This document shows, in pieces, positions 31,112 to 39,327 of a DNA stretch of 39,327 nucleotides. A model generated the notes under the pieces. It did no database searches and was not told the origin of the DNA. It worked only from the letters and a program-made list of their open reading frames with translations. Within the stretch, counting starts at the first letter, position 1, and every line of letters starts with the position of its first letter. This DNA comes from Propionibacteriaceae bacterium UBA6122 (GTDB taxonomy: Bacteria > Actinomycetota > Actinomycetes > Propionibacteriales > Propionibacteriaceae): positions 45,274 to 84,600 of the forward strand of contig DIVW01000022.1 of the NCBI GenBank assembly GCA_002428365.1. Direction: 5' to 3'. Position numbers and translations under genes: made by a program.

Positions 31112-31719
31112 CACGAGCGAGGCTCGTTCACTCGGCGGCGGCCCACGAAGGCCCGGCCGAGCGTGACCTCGTCGGCATACTCCAGATCACCGCCCACCGG
31201 CAGTCCGCTGGCCAACCGCGAGACCACCACATCGGTGTCGATCAGCAGCCGGGAGATATAGGTGGCAGTCGCTTCACCCTCAAGATTCGGGTCGGTGGCC
31301 AGAATCACCTCGGTCACGGTGCCGTCGGCCAACCGGGTGAGGAGCTCTCGGATGTGCAGATCGGCTGGCCCGATGTTGTCGATCGGACTAATCGCGCCGC
31401 CCAGCACGTGGTAGAGGCCGCGGAACTCGTGGGTGCGCTCGACGGCGCCAACGTCCTTGGATTCCTCCACGACGCAGATGGCGGTGCGATCCCGGCGGAC
31501 GTCCTGGCAGATCCGGCAGGTGGTCTCTTCGGAGATGTTGAAGCAGGTCTGACAGAACCGCACCTTTTCGGCCACCTCGCGAAGCGCGTCAGCCAACCGC
31601 TGCACGTCATCGGCGTCAGTGGACAGGATGTAGAACGCGATCCGCTGGGCACCCTTGGGGCCGACGCCCGGCAGCCGTCCCAGCTCGTCGATCAGGGTCT
31701 GGATCGGACCTTCGTACAT
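31111..31719 (-). CDS. recR: Recombination mediator RecR
   Basis: The 202 residues match RecR length and plan: helix-hairpin-helix start (LIDELGRLPGVGPKGAQRIA), a four-cysteine zinc finger (CQTCFNISEETTCRICQD), a Toprim domain (ICVVEESKDVGAVE through LATDPNLEGEATA) and a C-terminal Walker B-like part (VSRLASGLPVGGDLEYADEVTLGRA). RecR works with RecO and RecF to load RecA at gaps. It follows ybaB by 7 bases, in the usual dnaX-ybaB-recR order. Confidence 0.96.
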   Translation of the reverse strand: MYEGPIQTLIDELGRLPGVGPKGAQRIAFYILSTDADDVQRLADALREVAEKVRFCQTCFNISEETTCRICQDVRRDRTAICVVEESKDVGAVERTHEFRGLYHVLGGAISPIDNIGPADLHIRELLTRLADGTVTEVILATDPNLEGEATATYISRLLIDTDVVVSRLASGLPVGGDLEYADEVTLGRAFVGRRRVNEPRS

Positions 31720-31726
31720 GTGGTGG

Positions 31727-32038
31727 TTAGGCGCCGATCTCGGGCATGGGTGGCATCGTCGCCTGCGCGAGGGCCATCGCCTGGTGATTTGCGTCCCGCA
31801 CCGCAGCCACGATCAGATCGGCCAGAGTCTCGGCGTCGGCCGGGTCGATTGCCTCGGGCTTGATCACCAATCCGACCAGTTCGCCGGTGCCGGTGACGGT
31901 CGCCTCAATCAGGCCACCGCCGGCAGTGCCGGTGACGGTCTTGGCGCCGAGCTCGGCTTGGGCCCGCTCCAGTTGGGCCTGCAACTCCTGGGCCTGAGCC
32001 AGTAGGCCAGCCAGGTCCATCGATCCGGGGTCGAACAT
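31727..32038 (-). CDS. ybaB: YbaB/EbfC nucleoid-associated protein
   Basis: At 103 residues it has the family's typical helix-rich start (LLAQAQELQAQLERAQAELG), central beta strands (VTGTAGGGLIEATVTGTGELVGLVI) and a C-terminal helix (LADLIVAAVRDANHQAM). YbaB dimers bind DNA and are commonly encoded between dnaX and recR. AAGGAG precedes the ATG. A small stem GTGAGC/GCTCAC (32056-32086) lies between it and the dnaX stop. Confidence 0.94.
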   Translation of the reverse strand: MFDPGSMDLAGLLAQAQELQAQLERAQAELGAKTVTGTAGGGLIEATVTGTGELVGLVIKPEAIDPADAETLADLIVAAVRDANHQAMALAQATMPPMPEIGA

Positions 32039-32082
32039 CGGTACTCCTTTTAGTAGTGAGCCGCAGCCATGCTACGGCTAGC

Positions 32083-34263
32083 TCACGACTCCTCGATCAG
32101 TTCCGCACCGAGGTGCTTCATCAGTAGTTCCTCGGTACCGGCTGAATCTCCGGTCACTTCGGCGTCGTCGCGGTCGGGCTCTGGTTCGGGTTCGTCTGCG
32201 GTCTGCGGACTGGGCCGGTTTCGGGTCGGACGAAGGCTGGCGCGGGCGGCCTTGGCCGCCTCAGAACGCGGCGCAGGGGTGGGCGGTGCTTCGCTGGGAG
32301 CCGGGGCGGTGACTGCTTCGGCCTCGGCGCTGGCATCAACGATCGTCTCGATCTGAACTGCGGCGCCAACCACTTCGAGGATCGCTTCGCGGAGTACTTC
32401 GATGCTGCCGCCCTTGGCGAAGCTGTCCCGAGCGCCCGGGTTGGCTAGGCCGAGGGTCAACACACCCTCGCGCAGTTCGACCACCTTGGAGTTTTGGCTG
32501 AGCAGGATCCAGGTGAACCGGCGCCGGCCCTTCACGTTGTCCAATACCTGCGGCCAAAGCCGCCGCAAATCTGCCGAGCCCAGGGCGGACGGATCGCCGC
32601 CCGCTGCTGGTGGTACCGGAGCCTGCCGGGGTTCCGGGTTGGGCAGTTGAGGTTTTTCGGCGGGCTGCGAAGTTGGCGCCTGCTCATCTTGGCGCCTCGC
32701 CTCGGGGCGCTCGGTTGGCGCCGGGGCGGTATCAGGGGCGGCGCTCGGAGTCGGGGCCGCTTCAGTGCTTCGGCTTCGACCCCGAGCGGGTCGTGACGTG
32801 GCTGGCTCAGCTGTGGGCTCAGGGGGGTGACTCGGTTCGGTGCCGACGGTGACGGGGGCGACCGGTGCCTCCGTTCCGGCCGTGGCGATATTCATTCGGC
32901 GCTCCAGCCGATCCAGCCGGGCGTGCAGGCCGCGGCCGTCGGTATCGGCCCCAGGCAGCAGCACCCGGGCACACATCAACTCCAGGTGCAGCCGCGGCGC
33001 TGTGGTGCCACGCATCTCAGTCAACCCAACGGCCATCACTTCGGCGGCCCGGGTGAGTTCCCCCGAGCCCAACGCATCAGCCTGGGCAATCAATCGCTCG
33101 GCCTGATCGCCGGAGACATCGACCAACCCACTGCTGAGGGCTTCGGGTACGGCAGCCACGATGATCAGGTCGCGCAACCGGCGCAGGAGGTCTTCGGCGA
33201 AGCGTCGCGGATCCTGGCCGATCTCGATCACCTTCTCCACCGCGGCAAACACCCCTTGGGCATCACCTGCGGCGAAGGCATCGATGATCTCGTCCAACAG
33301 CGCATCGGGGGTGTAGCCCAGCAATGCGGTGGCCTGCCGGTAGCTGACCCCACCTTCGGCAGCACCGCCGAGCAACTGGTCAAGAACCGACAGCGAATCG
33401 CGCACTGAACCGGCACCAGCTCGCACCACCAGTGGCAGCACGGTCGATTCCACTGCGATGCCCTCGGCTTCGCAGAGCTCAGCGAGGTAGGCCGACAACG
33501 TCTTCGGTGGCACCAGCCGGAACGGATAGTGGTGAGTGCGGGAGCGGATCGTGCCCAGCACCTTTTCCGGTTCGGTGGTGGCAAAGATGAACTTCACGTG
33601 CGGCGGTGGCTCTTCGACCACTTTCAGCAGGGCGTTGAATCCCTCCTTGGTGACCATGTGGGCCTCATCGATGATGTAGACCTTGTAGCGGCTGTGCACC
33701 GGGGCGAAGAAGGCTCGCTCCCGCAGGTCACGAGCCTCGTTGACGCCACCGTGGGAGGCGGCGTCGATCTCGATCACATCGATGCTGCCCGAGCCCCCTC
33801 TGGCCAGGTCGCGACAGGACTGGCACACCCCGCATGGGGTGGGGGTCGGCCCTTCGGCGCAGTTCAGGCAGCGCGCCAGAATCCGGGCGCTGGTGGTCTT
33901 ACCGCAGCCTCGCGGGCCGGAGAACAGGTAGGCGTGGTTGACCCGGTTGTTCACCAGGGCGCGCTGCAGGGGGTCGGTGACATGCTCCTGGCCGATGACC
34001 TGAGCGAAGTTTTCCGGACGGTACCGCCGGTAGAGAGCCAGCGGGGTCTCTGGACGCGAGATCGTCTGAGCTGGTTCGCGCAGCGCGTCCACCACCTCCA
34101 TCAGCGAGGCGGTGACCTCTTCTTCGGAGCGGCGCCGGCCGGTGGCCTCGGCCGCATCATCGGGGACGTCAGCAATCTCGGGCTCGGCAAGGCCGAAGAG
34201 GTCGGGGCCGTTCTGCGGGTCGTAGGGCTCAGCCTCGAAAAGGTCGTCGTCTTCGGAGTCCAC
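32083..34263 (-). CDS. dnaX: DNA polymerase III subunit gamma/tau
   Basis: The product has 726 residues from GTG 34263. After an acidic N-terminal extension of about 75 residues comes the clamp-loader AAA+ core: LYRRYRPENFAQVIGQEHV, Walker A GPRGCGKTTSA, zinc-binding CLNC/CGVCQSC, IIDEAHM and the SRC-type TIRSRTHHYPF. A Pro/Ala/Glu-rich linker (about 490-570) and a tau-like C-terminal domain follow. The ribosome site at 34263 is weak; an internal ATG near residue 56 is possible, and the acidic extension could be shorter than drawn. I saw no obvious frameshift signal for a short gamma form. It heads the block dnaX-ybaB-recR-HAD. Confidence 0.93.
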   Translation of the reverse strand: MDSEDDDLFEAEPYDPQNGPDLFGLAEPEIADVPDDAAEATGRRRSEEEVTASLMEVVDALREPAQTISRPETPLALYRRYRPENFAQVIGQEHVTDPLQRALVNNRVNHAYLFSGPRGCGKTTSARILARCLNCAEGPTPTPCGVCQSCRDLARGGSGSIDVIEIDAASHGGVNEARDLRERAFFAPVHSRYKVYIIDEAHMVTKEGFNALLKVVEEPPPHVKFIFATTEPEKVLGTIRSRTHHYPFRLVPPKTLSAYLAELCEAEGIAVESTVLPLVVRAGAGSVRDSLSVLDQLLGGAAEGGVSYRQATALLGYTPDALLDEIIDAFAAGDAQGVFAAVEKVIEIGQDPRRFAEDLLRRLRDLIIVAAVPEALSSGLVDVSGDQAERLIAQADALGSGELTRAAEVMAVGLTEMRGTTAPRLHLELMCARVLLPGADTDGRGLHARLDRLERRMNIATAGTEAPVAPVTVGTEPSHPPEPTAEPATSRPARGRSRSTEAAPTPSAAPDTAPAPTERPEARRQDEQAPTSQPAEKPQLPNPEPRQAPVPPAAGGDPSALGSADLRRLWPQVLDNVKGRRRFTWILLSQNSKVVELREGVLTLGLANPGARDSFAKGGSIEVLREAILEVVGAAVQIETIVDASAEAEAVTAPAPSEAPPTPAPRSEAAKAARASLRPTRNRPSPQTADEPEPEPDRDDAEVTGDSAGTEELLMKHLGAELIEES

Positions 34264-34318
34264 GGTTGAACCCTAACGGTTGCTACCGACAGCTGTCCGC
34301 CGGCGAAATTGCAGCGGC

Positions 34319-34398
34319 CCCCGCGCACCCGGAAGAGCTCACTTACCCTTGCTGTCTTCCGACCCTGGGGGAGTTGGGCGAGGTACCGCCGCGCGGGG
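34319..34398 (-). ncRNA. ffs: Signal recognition particle RNA (4.5S type)
   Basis: On the minus strand the stretch holds the SRP RNA core CAGGGTCGGAAGACAGCAAG, with GGAA tetraloop and conserved AGCA side, followed by GGGTAA. Terminal arms CCCCGCGC (34398-34391) and GCGCGGGG (34326-34319) pair perfectly. It binds Ffh and targets membrane proteins to the translocon. Location immediately upstream of dnaX is typical of Gram-positive genomes. TAGTCT (34415-34410) is a possible -10 box. Ends are set by the terminal stem and may be off by a few bases. Confidence 0.85.
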
Positions 34399-34514
34399 AA
34401 CCGGGATCAAGACTACCCGCCCAACCGATAGCGGCGCGACCTGGCCTGGATCAGTTGGCAGGCCGTTGCGGGCGAATCGGCGTTTGGGTCATCTTTGGCT
34501 TATTCTCAGGTTTC

Positions 34515-35972
34515 GTGGGTGCAAATTTCCGTCGGGCCGCCCCAGAGGAGGCCCCGACACTGTGGCAAGTGGAGGAACTCGGCCTTGAGCCGGTTCCTGC
34601 CGATGCTCGCCACGGCACTACCCGCAGCATTATGTGGACCTGGCTGGCCGCCAACATCGGCGTCCTAGGGGTGACTCTCGGGTCAGGTCTGGTGACGGGG
34701 CTGGGCCTCAACTTCTGGCAGACGCTAATCGTCGCTGCGGTCGGCTCGGTCGGCTCTTTCGCCTTCGTCGCGCTGGTCAGCCTGGCCGGTCCACTCAGCG
34801 GTGCGCCCACGATGGTGGCCTCTCGGGCTACCTTCGGCGTCCGGGGCAATCTCGCTCCAGCAGCGATCTCGTGGGCGGTGTTGACCGGGCTGGAAGTTGT
34901 GATGTGCACGATGGCCACTTTCGCCCTGGCCAACATCGTCGAGATACTCGGTTTCCCCGTCGAGCCATGGCTCACCATCCCGGTCGCCTTGTTGCTGGTC
35001 GCCGGCGCGACCGTGATCAGCTACTTCGGGCACACCTTGATCATGTTGGTTCAGAAATGGCTGGGTTGGACGCTGGGCGGTCTCACCGCCGTCCTGTGCG
35101 TGGTGGCTCTGGCCAACGTCGACTGGCCGATCGCCCTGGCTGCCCCAGGCGGAGACTTCGTTTCGGTGCTGGCTGGGATCGGGGTCATCGCTGCTGGCAC
35201 GGGCGTCAGCTGGATGTCGGCCGGAGCCGACTACACCCGATACCTGCCCGCCGACACCTCAGAGCGCAAGCTGTTTGGCGTAACGCTGCTCGGATCCGGC
35301 GCGCCGCTGGTCCTACTTATCTCCACCGGAGCCCTGCTCGCACTCGGGAACAGCGAGACCGTCGGCCTGGCCCTGCCGGAGTGGCTGCTGGTTCCCTACT
35401 TGATCGTGGCTGTGCTCGGTCTGCTCACGGCGGCCGACTTGGCGATGTACTCCTCCGGCTTGAGCCTGCAGGCGACCGGCGTGCCGCTGTCGCGGCCAAA
35501 GACCTTGTTGATCAGTGCCGCTGCGGTTGCCTTGGGCACGGTGACGATTGTCGTGGTGCGTTCAGTCAACGGTGACGACTTCAGTTCGCAGGCTTTCTCG
35601 GCCCTGATCGCACTGTTTGCACTGCCGCTGGTGGCTTGGGTCGGAGTCTTCGGGCTGGATCTGCTGCTGCGGCGCAACCTGTTTGCCGAGGATCTCACCG
35701 ACACCAGCCCGGAGAGCCCTTACTGGTTCCACCACGGCTTCCACTGGCCCGCAATTGGGGCCTGGGTGGCCGGCACTGTCTTCGGATTGTTGTGCACGGC
35801 GGTGAAGGTGGGTGAGACGACTTGGTTCGCCGGTCCGCTGGCTGAGACCTGGTTGGGACGAAATTCGCTGGGGTGGTTGGTGGCAGGCATTGGTGCCAGC
35901 GCCGTCTACTGGGTGGTTGAACCGCTCACCAGAGGCGAACACAGCCCAGGGCGGGCCCATCCGGAGGAGTGA
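34515..35972 (+). CDS. NCS1-family cytosine/purine permease
   Basis: From GTG 34515 the protein has 485 residues and about 12 membrane segments. ELGLEPVPADARHGTTRSIMWTWLAANI is the typical family start, followed by GAPTMVASRATFGVRGNLAPA and, later, SWMSAGADYTRYLPADTS. Such permeases import cytosine, purines, allantoin or thiamine-pyrimidine-like bases with protons or sodium. The open frame extends upstream to 34266 but would overlap the SRP RNA and read a non-conserved stretch, so the GTG at 34515 after TCAGG is preferred. It is divergent from the SRP RNA and dnaX. The substrate is unknown. Confidence 0.88.
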   Translation: MGANFRRAAPEEAPTLWQVEELGLEPVPADARHGTTRSIMWTWLAANIGVLGVTLGSGLVTGLGLNFWQTLIVAAVGSVGSFAFVALVSLAGPLSGAPTMVASRATFGVRGNLAPAAISWAVLTGLEVVMCTMATFALANIVEILGFPVEPWLTIPVALLLVAGATVISYFGHTLIMLVQKWLGWTLGGLTAVLCVVALANVDWPIALAAPGGDFVSVLAGIGVIAAGTGVSWMSAGADYTRYLPADTSERKLFGVTLLGSGAPLVLLISTGALLALGNSETVGLALPEWLLVPYLIVAVLGLLTAADLAMYSSGLSLQATGVPLSRPKTLLISAAAVALGTVTIVVVRSVNGDDFSSQAFSALIALFALPLVAWVGVFGLDLLLRRNLFAEDLTDTSPESPYWFHHGFHWPAIGAWVAGTVFGLLCTAVKVGETTWFAGPLAETWLGRNSLGWLVAGIGASAVYWVVEPLTRGEHSPGRAHPEE

Positions 35973-35995
35973 TCAGGCGCCCCGGACGGGGTAAG

Positions 35996-36022
35996 GTCCT
36001 GACAATCTAACCTTGTCAGGAC
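35996..36022 (+). terminator. Hairpin after the NCS1 permease
   Basis: GTCCTGACAA (35996-36005) pairs perfectly with TTGTCAGGAC (36013-36022) around a 7-base loop. It starts 23 bases after the permease stop. No T-run follows, but the position fits a transcription end. Confidence 0.6.
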
Positions 36023-36316
36023 AAGACTGGGTCAAAATTTGGGACTAGCCGGGGACGTAATAGACCGGTAGCCTTCCGGCAATCAAGGCCCTGAACTGCC
36101 ACCACTTGGGCGAACCCCCACCGGTGGCGCGTACTCGAACCGAGGCATAGACCCCGAGGGTTCGGACGAGCAGATCAGCGAGGTAACTACTCACCTCCTC
36201 GTGGGCCGGACCCGAACTCCGTGCGCTGCAGCCGATGAAGATTCATAATCTTCCTTTCGGCTGCAGCTACTGCGTTACAGGTTGATACTGAACTAGGCCA
36301 AATCCAAGGAGCATCC
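36023..36316 (+). promoter_or_regulatory. Gene-free, structured region upstream of nifJ
   Basis: No coding frame is convincing here. Several stem-loops occur: GCCACC...GGTGGC (about 36097-36127) enclosing GGG/CCC, CGAACC...GGTTCG (about 36136-36163), GAGGT...ACCTC (about 36179-36196), and a long stem at 36225-36267 in which GCTGCAGCCGA pairs with TCGGCTGCAGC and GAAGATT with AATCTTC inside. AGGAG lies before ATG 36317. I could not match the set to a known riboswitch class. It may be an RNA leader of nifJ or an independent small RNA. Confidence 0.5.
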
Positions 36317-39300
36317 ATGACCGCACTTGTCACACCGACAGCGACTGGCACCGACGCCACCCAGAACCCATCCACGCGTGGCCTCGGCGCCAAGTGGTAC
36401 TGCGTCGACGGCAACGAGGCGGCTGCCTCGGTTGCGCATCGGTTGAGTGACATCTGCGCCATCTACCCGATCACCCCCGCCTCCCCGATGGGCGAGTTCG
36501 CTGACGTGTGGAGCTCCAAGGGGAAGCGGAATGTCTGGGGTTCGGTGCCACGCATCATCGAGATGCAGTCCGAGGCTGGTGCGGCTGGCACGCTGCACGG
36601 CGCGATCCAGGCCGGCGCCCTTGGCAGCACCTTCACCAGCTCGCAGGGCCTACTGCTGATGCTGCCCAATATGTACAAGATCGCCGGTGAGCTCACCCCG
36701 GCGGTGCTCCACGTGGCCGCGCGTGCGGTCGCGACGCATGCGCTGAGCATCTTCGGTGATCACTCCGACGTGATGGCCGCCCGCGTTACCGGTTGGGCGA
36801 TCCTGGCTGCCAATGGTGTGCAAGAGGCGCACGACATGGCTGCGGTTTCGCATGCGGCTACCCTCGAAGCCCGGCTGCCGTTCCTGCACTTCTTTGACGG
36901 CTTCCGCACCAGCCACGAGGTGAACCGCATTCGGATGCTGTCGGATGACGATCTGCGTTCGCTGGTTGACGACGCCAAGGTGCTGGAGCATCGCGCTCGG
37001 GCGATGCAGCCGAGCGAACCGGTGCTGCGTGGCACCGCCCAGAACCCCGACGTTTTCTTCCAGGGACGTGAAGCCGCCAACCCGTTCTACGAGGCCGTGC
37101 CAGGCATCGTGGCTAAGAAGCTGGACGAGTTCTACGCCCTCACCGGCCGTCGCTACAACCTGGTCGAGTACTACGGAGCGCCGGACGCCGAGCGGGTCGT
37201 AGTGATCATGGGCTCGGGTGCCGATACCGTCCGCAGCACCGTGGCTGAACTGGTCAAGGCCGATGAGAAGGTCGGCGTCCTGGTGGTTCGGCTGTACCGG
37301 CCGTTCCCGGCTGAGGAGTTCGTCGCCGCACTGCCAGCGACGGTCAAGGCCGTCGCGGTGCTGGACCGGGTTAAGGAGCCCGGTGCCCTGGGCGAGCCGC
37401 TCTTCCTCGACACCGTGGCCACTCTGGCTGAGTACCGTCCGGGCGGCCCCCGGGTGATCGGTGGTCGCTATGGCCTGGGCTCGAAGGAGTTCACCCCGCG
37501 CGATGTCGCCGCGGTGTTCAACGAGCTCGGCGCCTTGGTCGCCGGGGAGTCGGCCCGCCGCCGGTTCACCGTCGGCATCGTCGACGACGTGACCCATCTC
37601 AGCTTGTCCACCGATGCCTCCTTCACGCTGCCCACTCGGGCCCGTCAGGCCGTTTTCTACGGACTCGGCTCGGACGGTACCGTCGGCGCGAACAAGAACT
37701 CGGTCAAGCTGATTGGCGAGCACACCGACCTCTTCGCGCAGGGCTACTTCGTCTACGACTCGAAGAAGTCCGGTTCGACGACGGTTTCGCACCTGCGTTT
37801 CGGCCCGGATCCGATTGACGATCCCTTCCTGATCGAGCAGGCCGACTTCGTGGCCGTGCACCAGTTCGGTCTGCTCAGCCAATTGCCGGTGCTCGATATC
37901 GCCAAGCCGGGCGCCACCGTCCTGTTGGCCGCGCCGTACGCACCCGAGGAATTGTGGGACAAGCTCACTCCGGCGGTTCAGACGGCGATCATCGCCAAGG
38001 GCCTGAAGGTCTACACCATCGACGCGATGGCGGTGGCTCGGGCCGCTGGCCTGGGCAAGCGGGTAAACACCGTCATGCAGGCCTGCTTCTTTGGGCTCTC
38101 CGATGTGTTGCCGGTTGAGCAGGCCTTGGCCCTGGCCAAGGACAGTGCGGCCAAGAGCTACGCCGCGCGCGGCCCGGCCGTAGTGCAGGCAAACCTGGAC
38201 GCCATCGACAGCGCGATTGCTTCGCTTTCGGAGCTGAAGATCGGCGCTGCGCCGGCCACCGTCGAGACGCCAGCGGACATGATGCAGGCCGATGACGCCA
38301 CCTTGGCTACCGTGAAGCGGCTGATTTCTGGCGAGGGTGAACTCCTGCCGGTCTCGGCCATGCCACCGGGCGGTACCTTCCCGACTGGCACTGCCAAGCT
38401 GGAGAAGCGTGGCCTGGCCACCGAACTGCCGAAGTGGGATTCCAGCCTGTGTATCGACTGCGGCAAGTGCACCTTGGCTTGCCCGCACGCTGCGATCCGG
38501 ATGAAGACCTTCTCCGCTGAATCCATCGTCGGTGCACCGGCCGAGTTCGAGACCAAGGCCACGATGGGTCGCGACTTCCCCGAGGGCACCCGACTCACGA
38601 TTCAGGTGGCACCGGATGACTGCACCGGCTGTACCGTGTGTGTTTCGGTCTGCCCGGCCAAATCCAAAACCGACCCGAACCACAAGGCGCTCGACATGGT
38701 GCCTGCTGAAGAAGTTCGCGATGCCCAGCGGATCGGGTTCGATTACTACCTTTCGCAGCCTGAGACCGATCGCAAGACGGTTCGTACCGACACGGTGAAG
38801 GGCTCGCAGCTGCTGGAGCCGCTGTTTGAGTTCTCCGGCGCCTGCTCCGGTTGTGGTGAGACTCCGTACCTGAAGCTGGTCAGCCAGTTGTTGGGTGACC
38901 GCATGGTGGTGGCCAACGCGACCGGTTGTTCGTCCATCTTCGGTGGCAACCTGCCCACCACGCCCTGGTCGAAGAACGCCGATGGCCGTGGCCCGGCCTG
39001 GAACAACTCCCTGTTCGAGGACAACGCCGAGTTCGGCATGGGTCTGGAGCTGGGCGTCAGCGAACGGGCATCGCAGGCTCGCACGCTGGTCACTGAGTTG
39101 GCCGGGGCCCTGGGCCTGGCCGATGAGTTCGTGGCCGCGATCACTTCGACCGAGATCAGCGTGGTCGACGAGACCGCGGTGGCCGAGCAGCGAGAGCGCG
39201 TCGCGGAGCTGAAGGTTGCCCTGGCCGCCAACGCCGATGTCCCCGGTGCCGAGGTACTCAGTGTGATCGTCGAAGCACTGGTGCCCACCTCGGTGTGGGT

Positions 39301-39327
39301 GGTCGGTGGCGACGGCTGGGCCTACGA
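36317..39327 (+). CDS. nifJ: Pyruvate:ferredoxin (flavodoxin) oxidoreductase, N-terminal 1003 residues
   Basis: The frame stays open to the window end, so about 1000 of an expected 1150-1200 residues are seen. Domain order is that of the single-chain enzyme: domain I starting DGNEAAASVAHRLSDICAIYPITPASPMGE, domain II (RVVVIMGSGADTVRSTV), the gamma-type domain (THLSLSTDASFT...GLGSDGTVGANKNSVK), two 4Fe-4S motifs CIDCGKCTLACP and CTGCTVCVSVCP, then the thiamine-diphosphate domain with CSGCGETPYLKL, ATGCSSIFGGNLP and GDGWAYD at the cut. It oxidises pyruvate to acetyl-CoA and CO2, passing electrons to ferredoxin or flavodoxin, and implies anaerobic or microaerobic metabolism. The ATG has AGGAG upstream. 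A long open frame on the opposite strand is a shadow. Confidence 0.96.
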   Translation, partial: MTALVTPTATGTDATQNPSTRGLGAKWYCVDGNEAAASVAHRLSDICAIYPITPASPMGEFADVWSSKGKRNVWGSVPRIIEMQSEAGAAGTLHGAIQAGALGSTFTSSQGLLLMLPNMYKIAGELTPAVLHVAARAVATHALSIFGDHSDVMAARVTGWAILAANGVQEAHDMAAVSHAATLEARLPFLHFFDGFRTSHEVNRIRMLSDDDLRSLVDDAKVLEHRARAMQPSEPVLRGTAQNPDVFFQGREAANPFYEAVPGIVAKKLDEFYALTGRRYNLVEYYGAPDAERVVVIMGSGADTVRSTVAELVKADEKVGVLVVRLYRPFPAEEFVAALPATVKAVAVLDRVKEPGALGEPLFLDTVATLAEYRPGGPRVIGGRYGLGSKEFTPRDVAAVFNELGALVAGESARRRFTVGIVDDVTHLSLSTDASFTLPTRARQAVFYGLGSDGTVGANKNSVKLIGEHTDLFAQGYFVYDSKKSGSTTVSHLRFGPDPIDDPFLIEQADFVAVHQFGLLSQLPVLDIAKPGATVLLAAPYAPEELWDKLTPAVQTAIIAKGLKVYTIDAMAVARAAGLGKRVNTVMQACFFGLSDVLPVEQALALAKDSAAKSYAARGPAVVQANLDAIDSAIASLSELKIGAAPATVETPADMMQADDATLATVKRLISGEGELLPVSAMPPGGTFPTGTAKLEKRGLATELPKWDSSLCIDCGKCTLACPHAAIRMKTFSAESIVGAPAEFETKATMGRDFPEGTRLTIQVAPDDCTGCTVCVSVCPAKSKTDPNHKALDMVPAEEVRDAQRIGFDYYLSQPETDRKTVRTDTVKGSQLLEPLFEFSGACSGCGETPYLKLVSQLLGDRMVVANATGCSSIFGGNLPTTPWSKNADGRGPAWNNSLFEDNAEFGMGLELGVSERASQARTLVTELAGALGLADEFVAAITSTEISVVDETAVAEQRERVAELKVALAANADVPGAEVLSVIVEALVPTSVWVVGGDGWAY

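Noticed and set aside
34266..34514. Upstream extension of the NCS1 permease to 34266
   Set aside because: It would overlap the SRP RNA gene and adds about 83 residues with no resemblance to permease starts. GTG 34515 leads directly into the conserved N-terminal block.
36090..36130. Resemblance to part of an FMN riboswitch (GGGCGAACCCCCACCGGTGGC)
   Set aside because: Only one short segment matches; the other conserved RFN blocks are absent and nifJ is not a riboflavin gene.
36650..38683. 677-residue open frame on the minus strand opposite nifJ
   Set aside because: It lies entirely antisense to nifJ, whose plus-strand frame carries all PFOR motifs. The product is compositionally odd (Arg, Gly, His, Gln rich) with no domains, as expected from a GC-rich shadow frame.

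Overview
The window is high-GC DNA (mostly G/C third positions) with frequent GTG starts, translationally coupled genes and an actinobacterial gene set: a GntR/HutC regulator, LytR_C protein, aspartokinase with an internal beta-subunit start, the dnaX-ybaB-recR block with an SRP RNA gene just upstream, a T-box in front of ileS, and paired DUF485/acetate-permease operons. With the large pyruvate:ferredoxin oxidoreductase at the right end, this suggests an Actinomycetota genome, most likely of the Propionibacteriaceae type. That is my reading of gene content; no database search was run.

Bases 1-10400 hold a carbohydrate-salvage locus. On the minus strand are a class II aldolase (cut by the window edge) and a GntR/UTRA regulator. 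Divergently, on the plus strand, run an MtnA-type sugar-1-phosphate isomerase, a complete ribose-type ABC importer (lipoprotein, double ATPase, permease), an MtnK-type kinase, a FucU/RbsD-type mutarotase, and the three subunits of a PEP-dependent dihydroxyacetone kinase (DhaK, DhaL, DhaM). Kinase, isomerase and aldolase together match the logic of the DHAP shunt for 5-deoxyribose or 5-methylthioribose. A near-identical 17-bp element sits at both promoters of the locus and is a good candidate operator for the regulator. This is the most interesting system in the window, because the ABC importer, mutarotase and PTS-type Dha kinase are not part of the textbook shunt.

Bases 10400-19075 are a mixed region: a secreted DUF4082 plus SGNH-like protein, a CPA-type K+/H+ antiporter with a TrkA-C tail, a LytR_C protein, a small VapB-annotated-type protein, lysC, two related small membrane proteins followed by a Gfo/Idh/MocA oxidoreductase, a PhnB/VOC protein and a RarD permease. 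A short palindromic repeat family (core CCCTGAGCTTGTCGAAGGGT and variants) occurs repeatedly here, including a 40-bp tandem array, and one copy lies in frame inside ileS.

Bases 19076-24121 hold two tandem, closely similar DUF485-ActP (cation/monocarboxylate symporter) operons with strong hairpins at their ends and consensus-like promoters at their heads. Bases 24122-29727 contain an alpha/beta-hydrolase-fold protein lacking its catalytic serine and histidine, type-2-like ileS with a T-box leader, a PadR regulator divergent from a small membrane protein, a run of four hairpins, and a SHOCT protein.

Bases 29829-36000 are a minus-strand housekeeping block: SRP RNA, dnaX, ybaB, recR, a Cof-type HAD phosphatase and an Imm5-like protein, with an NCS1 cytosine/purine permease divergent from the SRP RNA. 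A structured, gene-free leader of about 340 bp precedes nifJ, which runs off the right edge.
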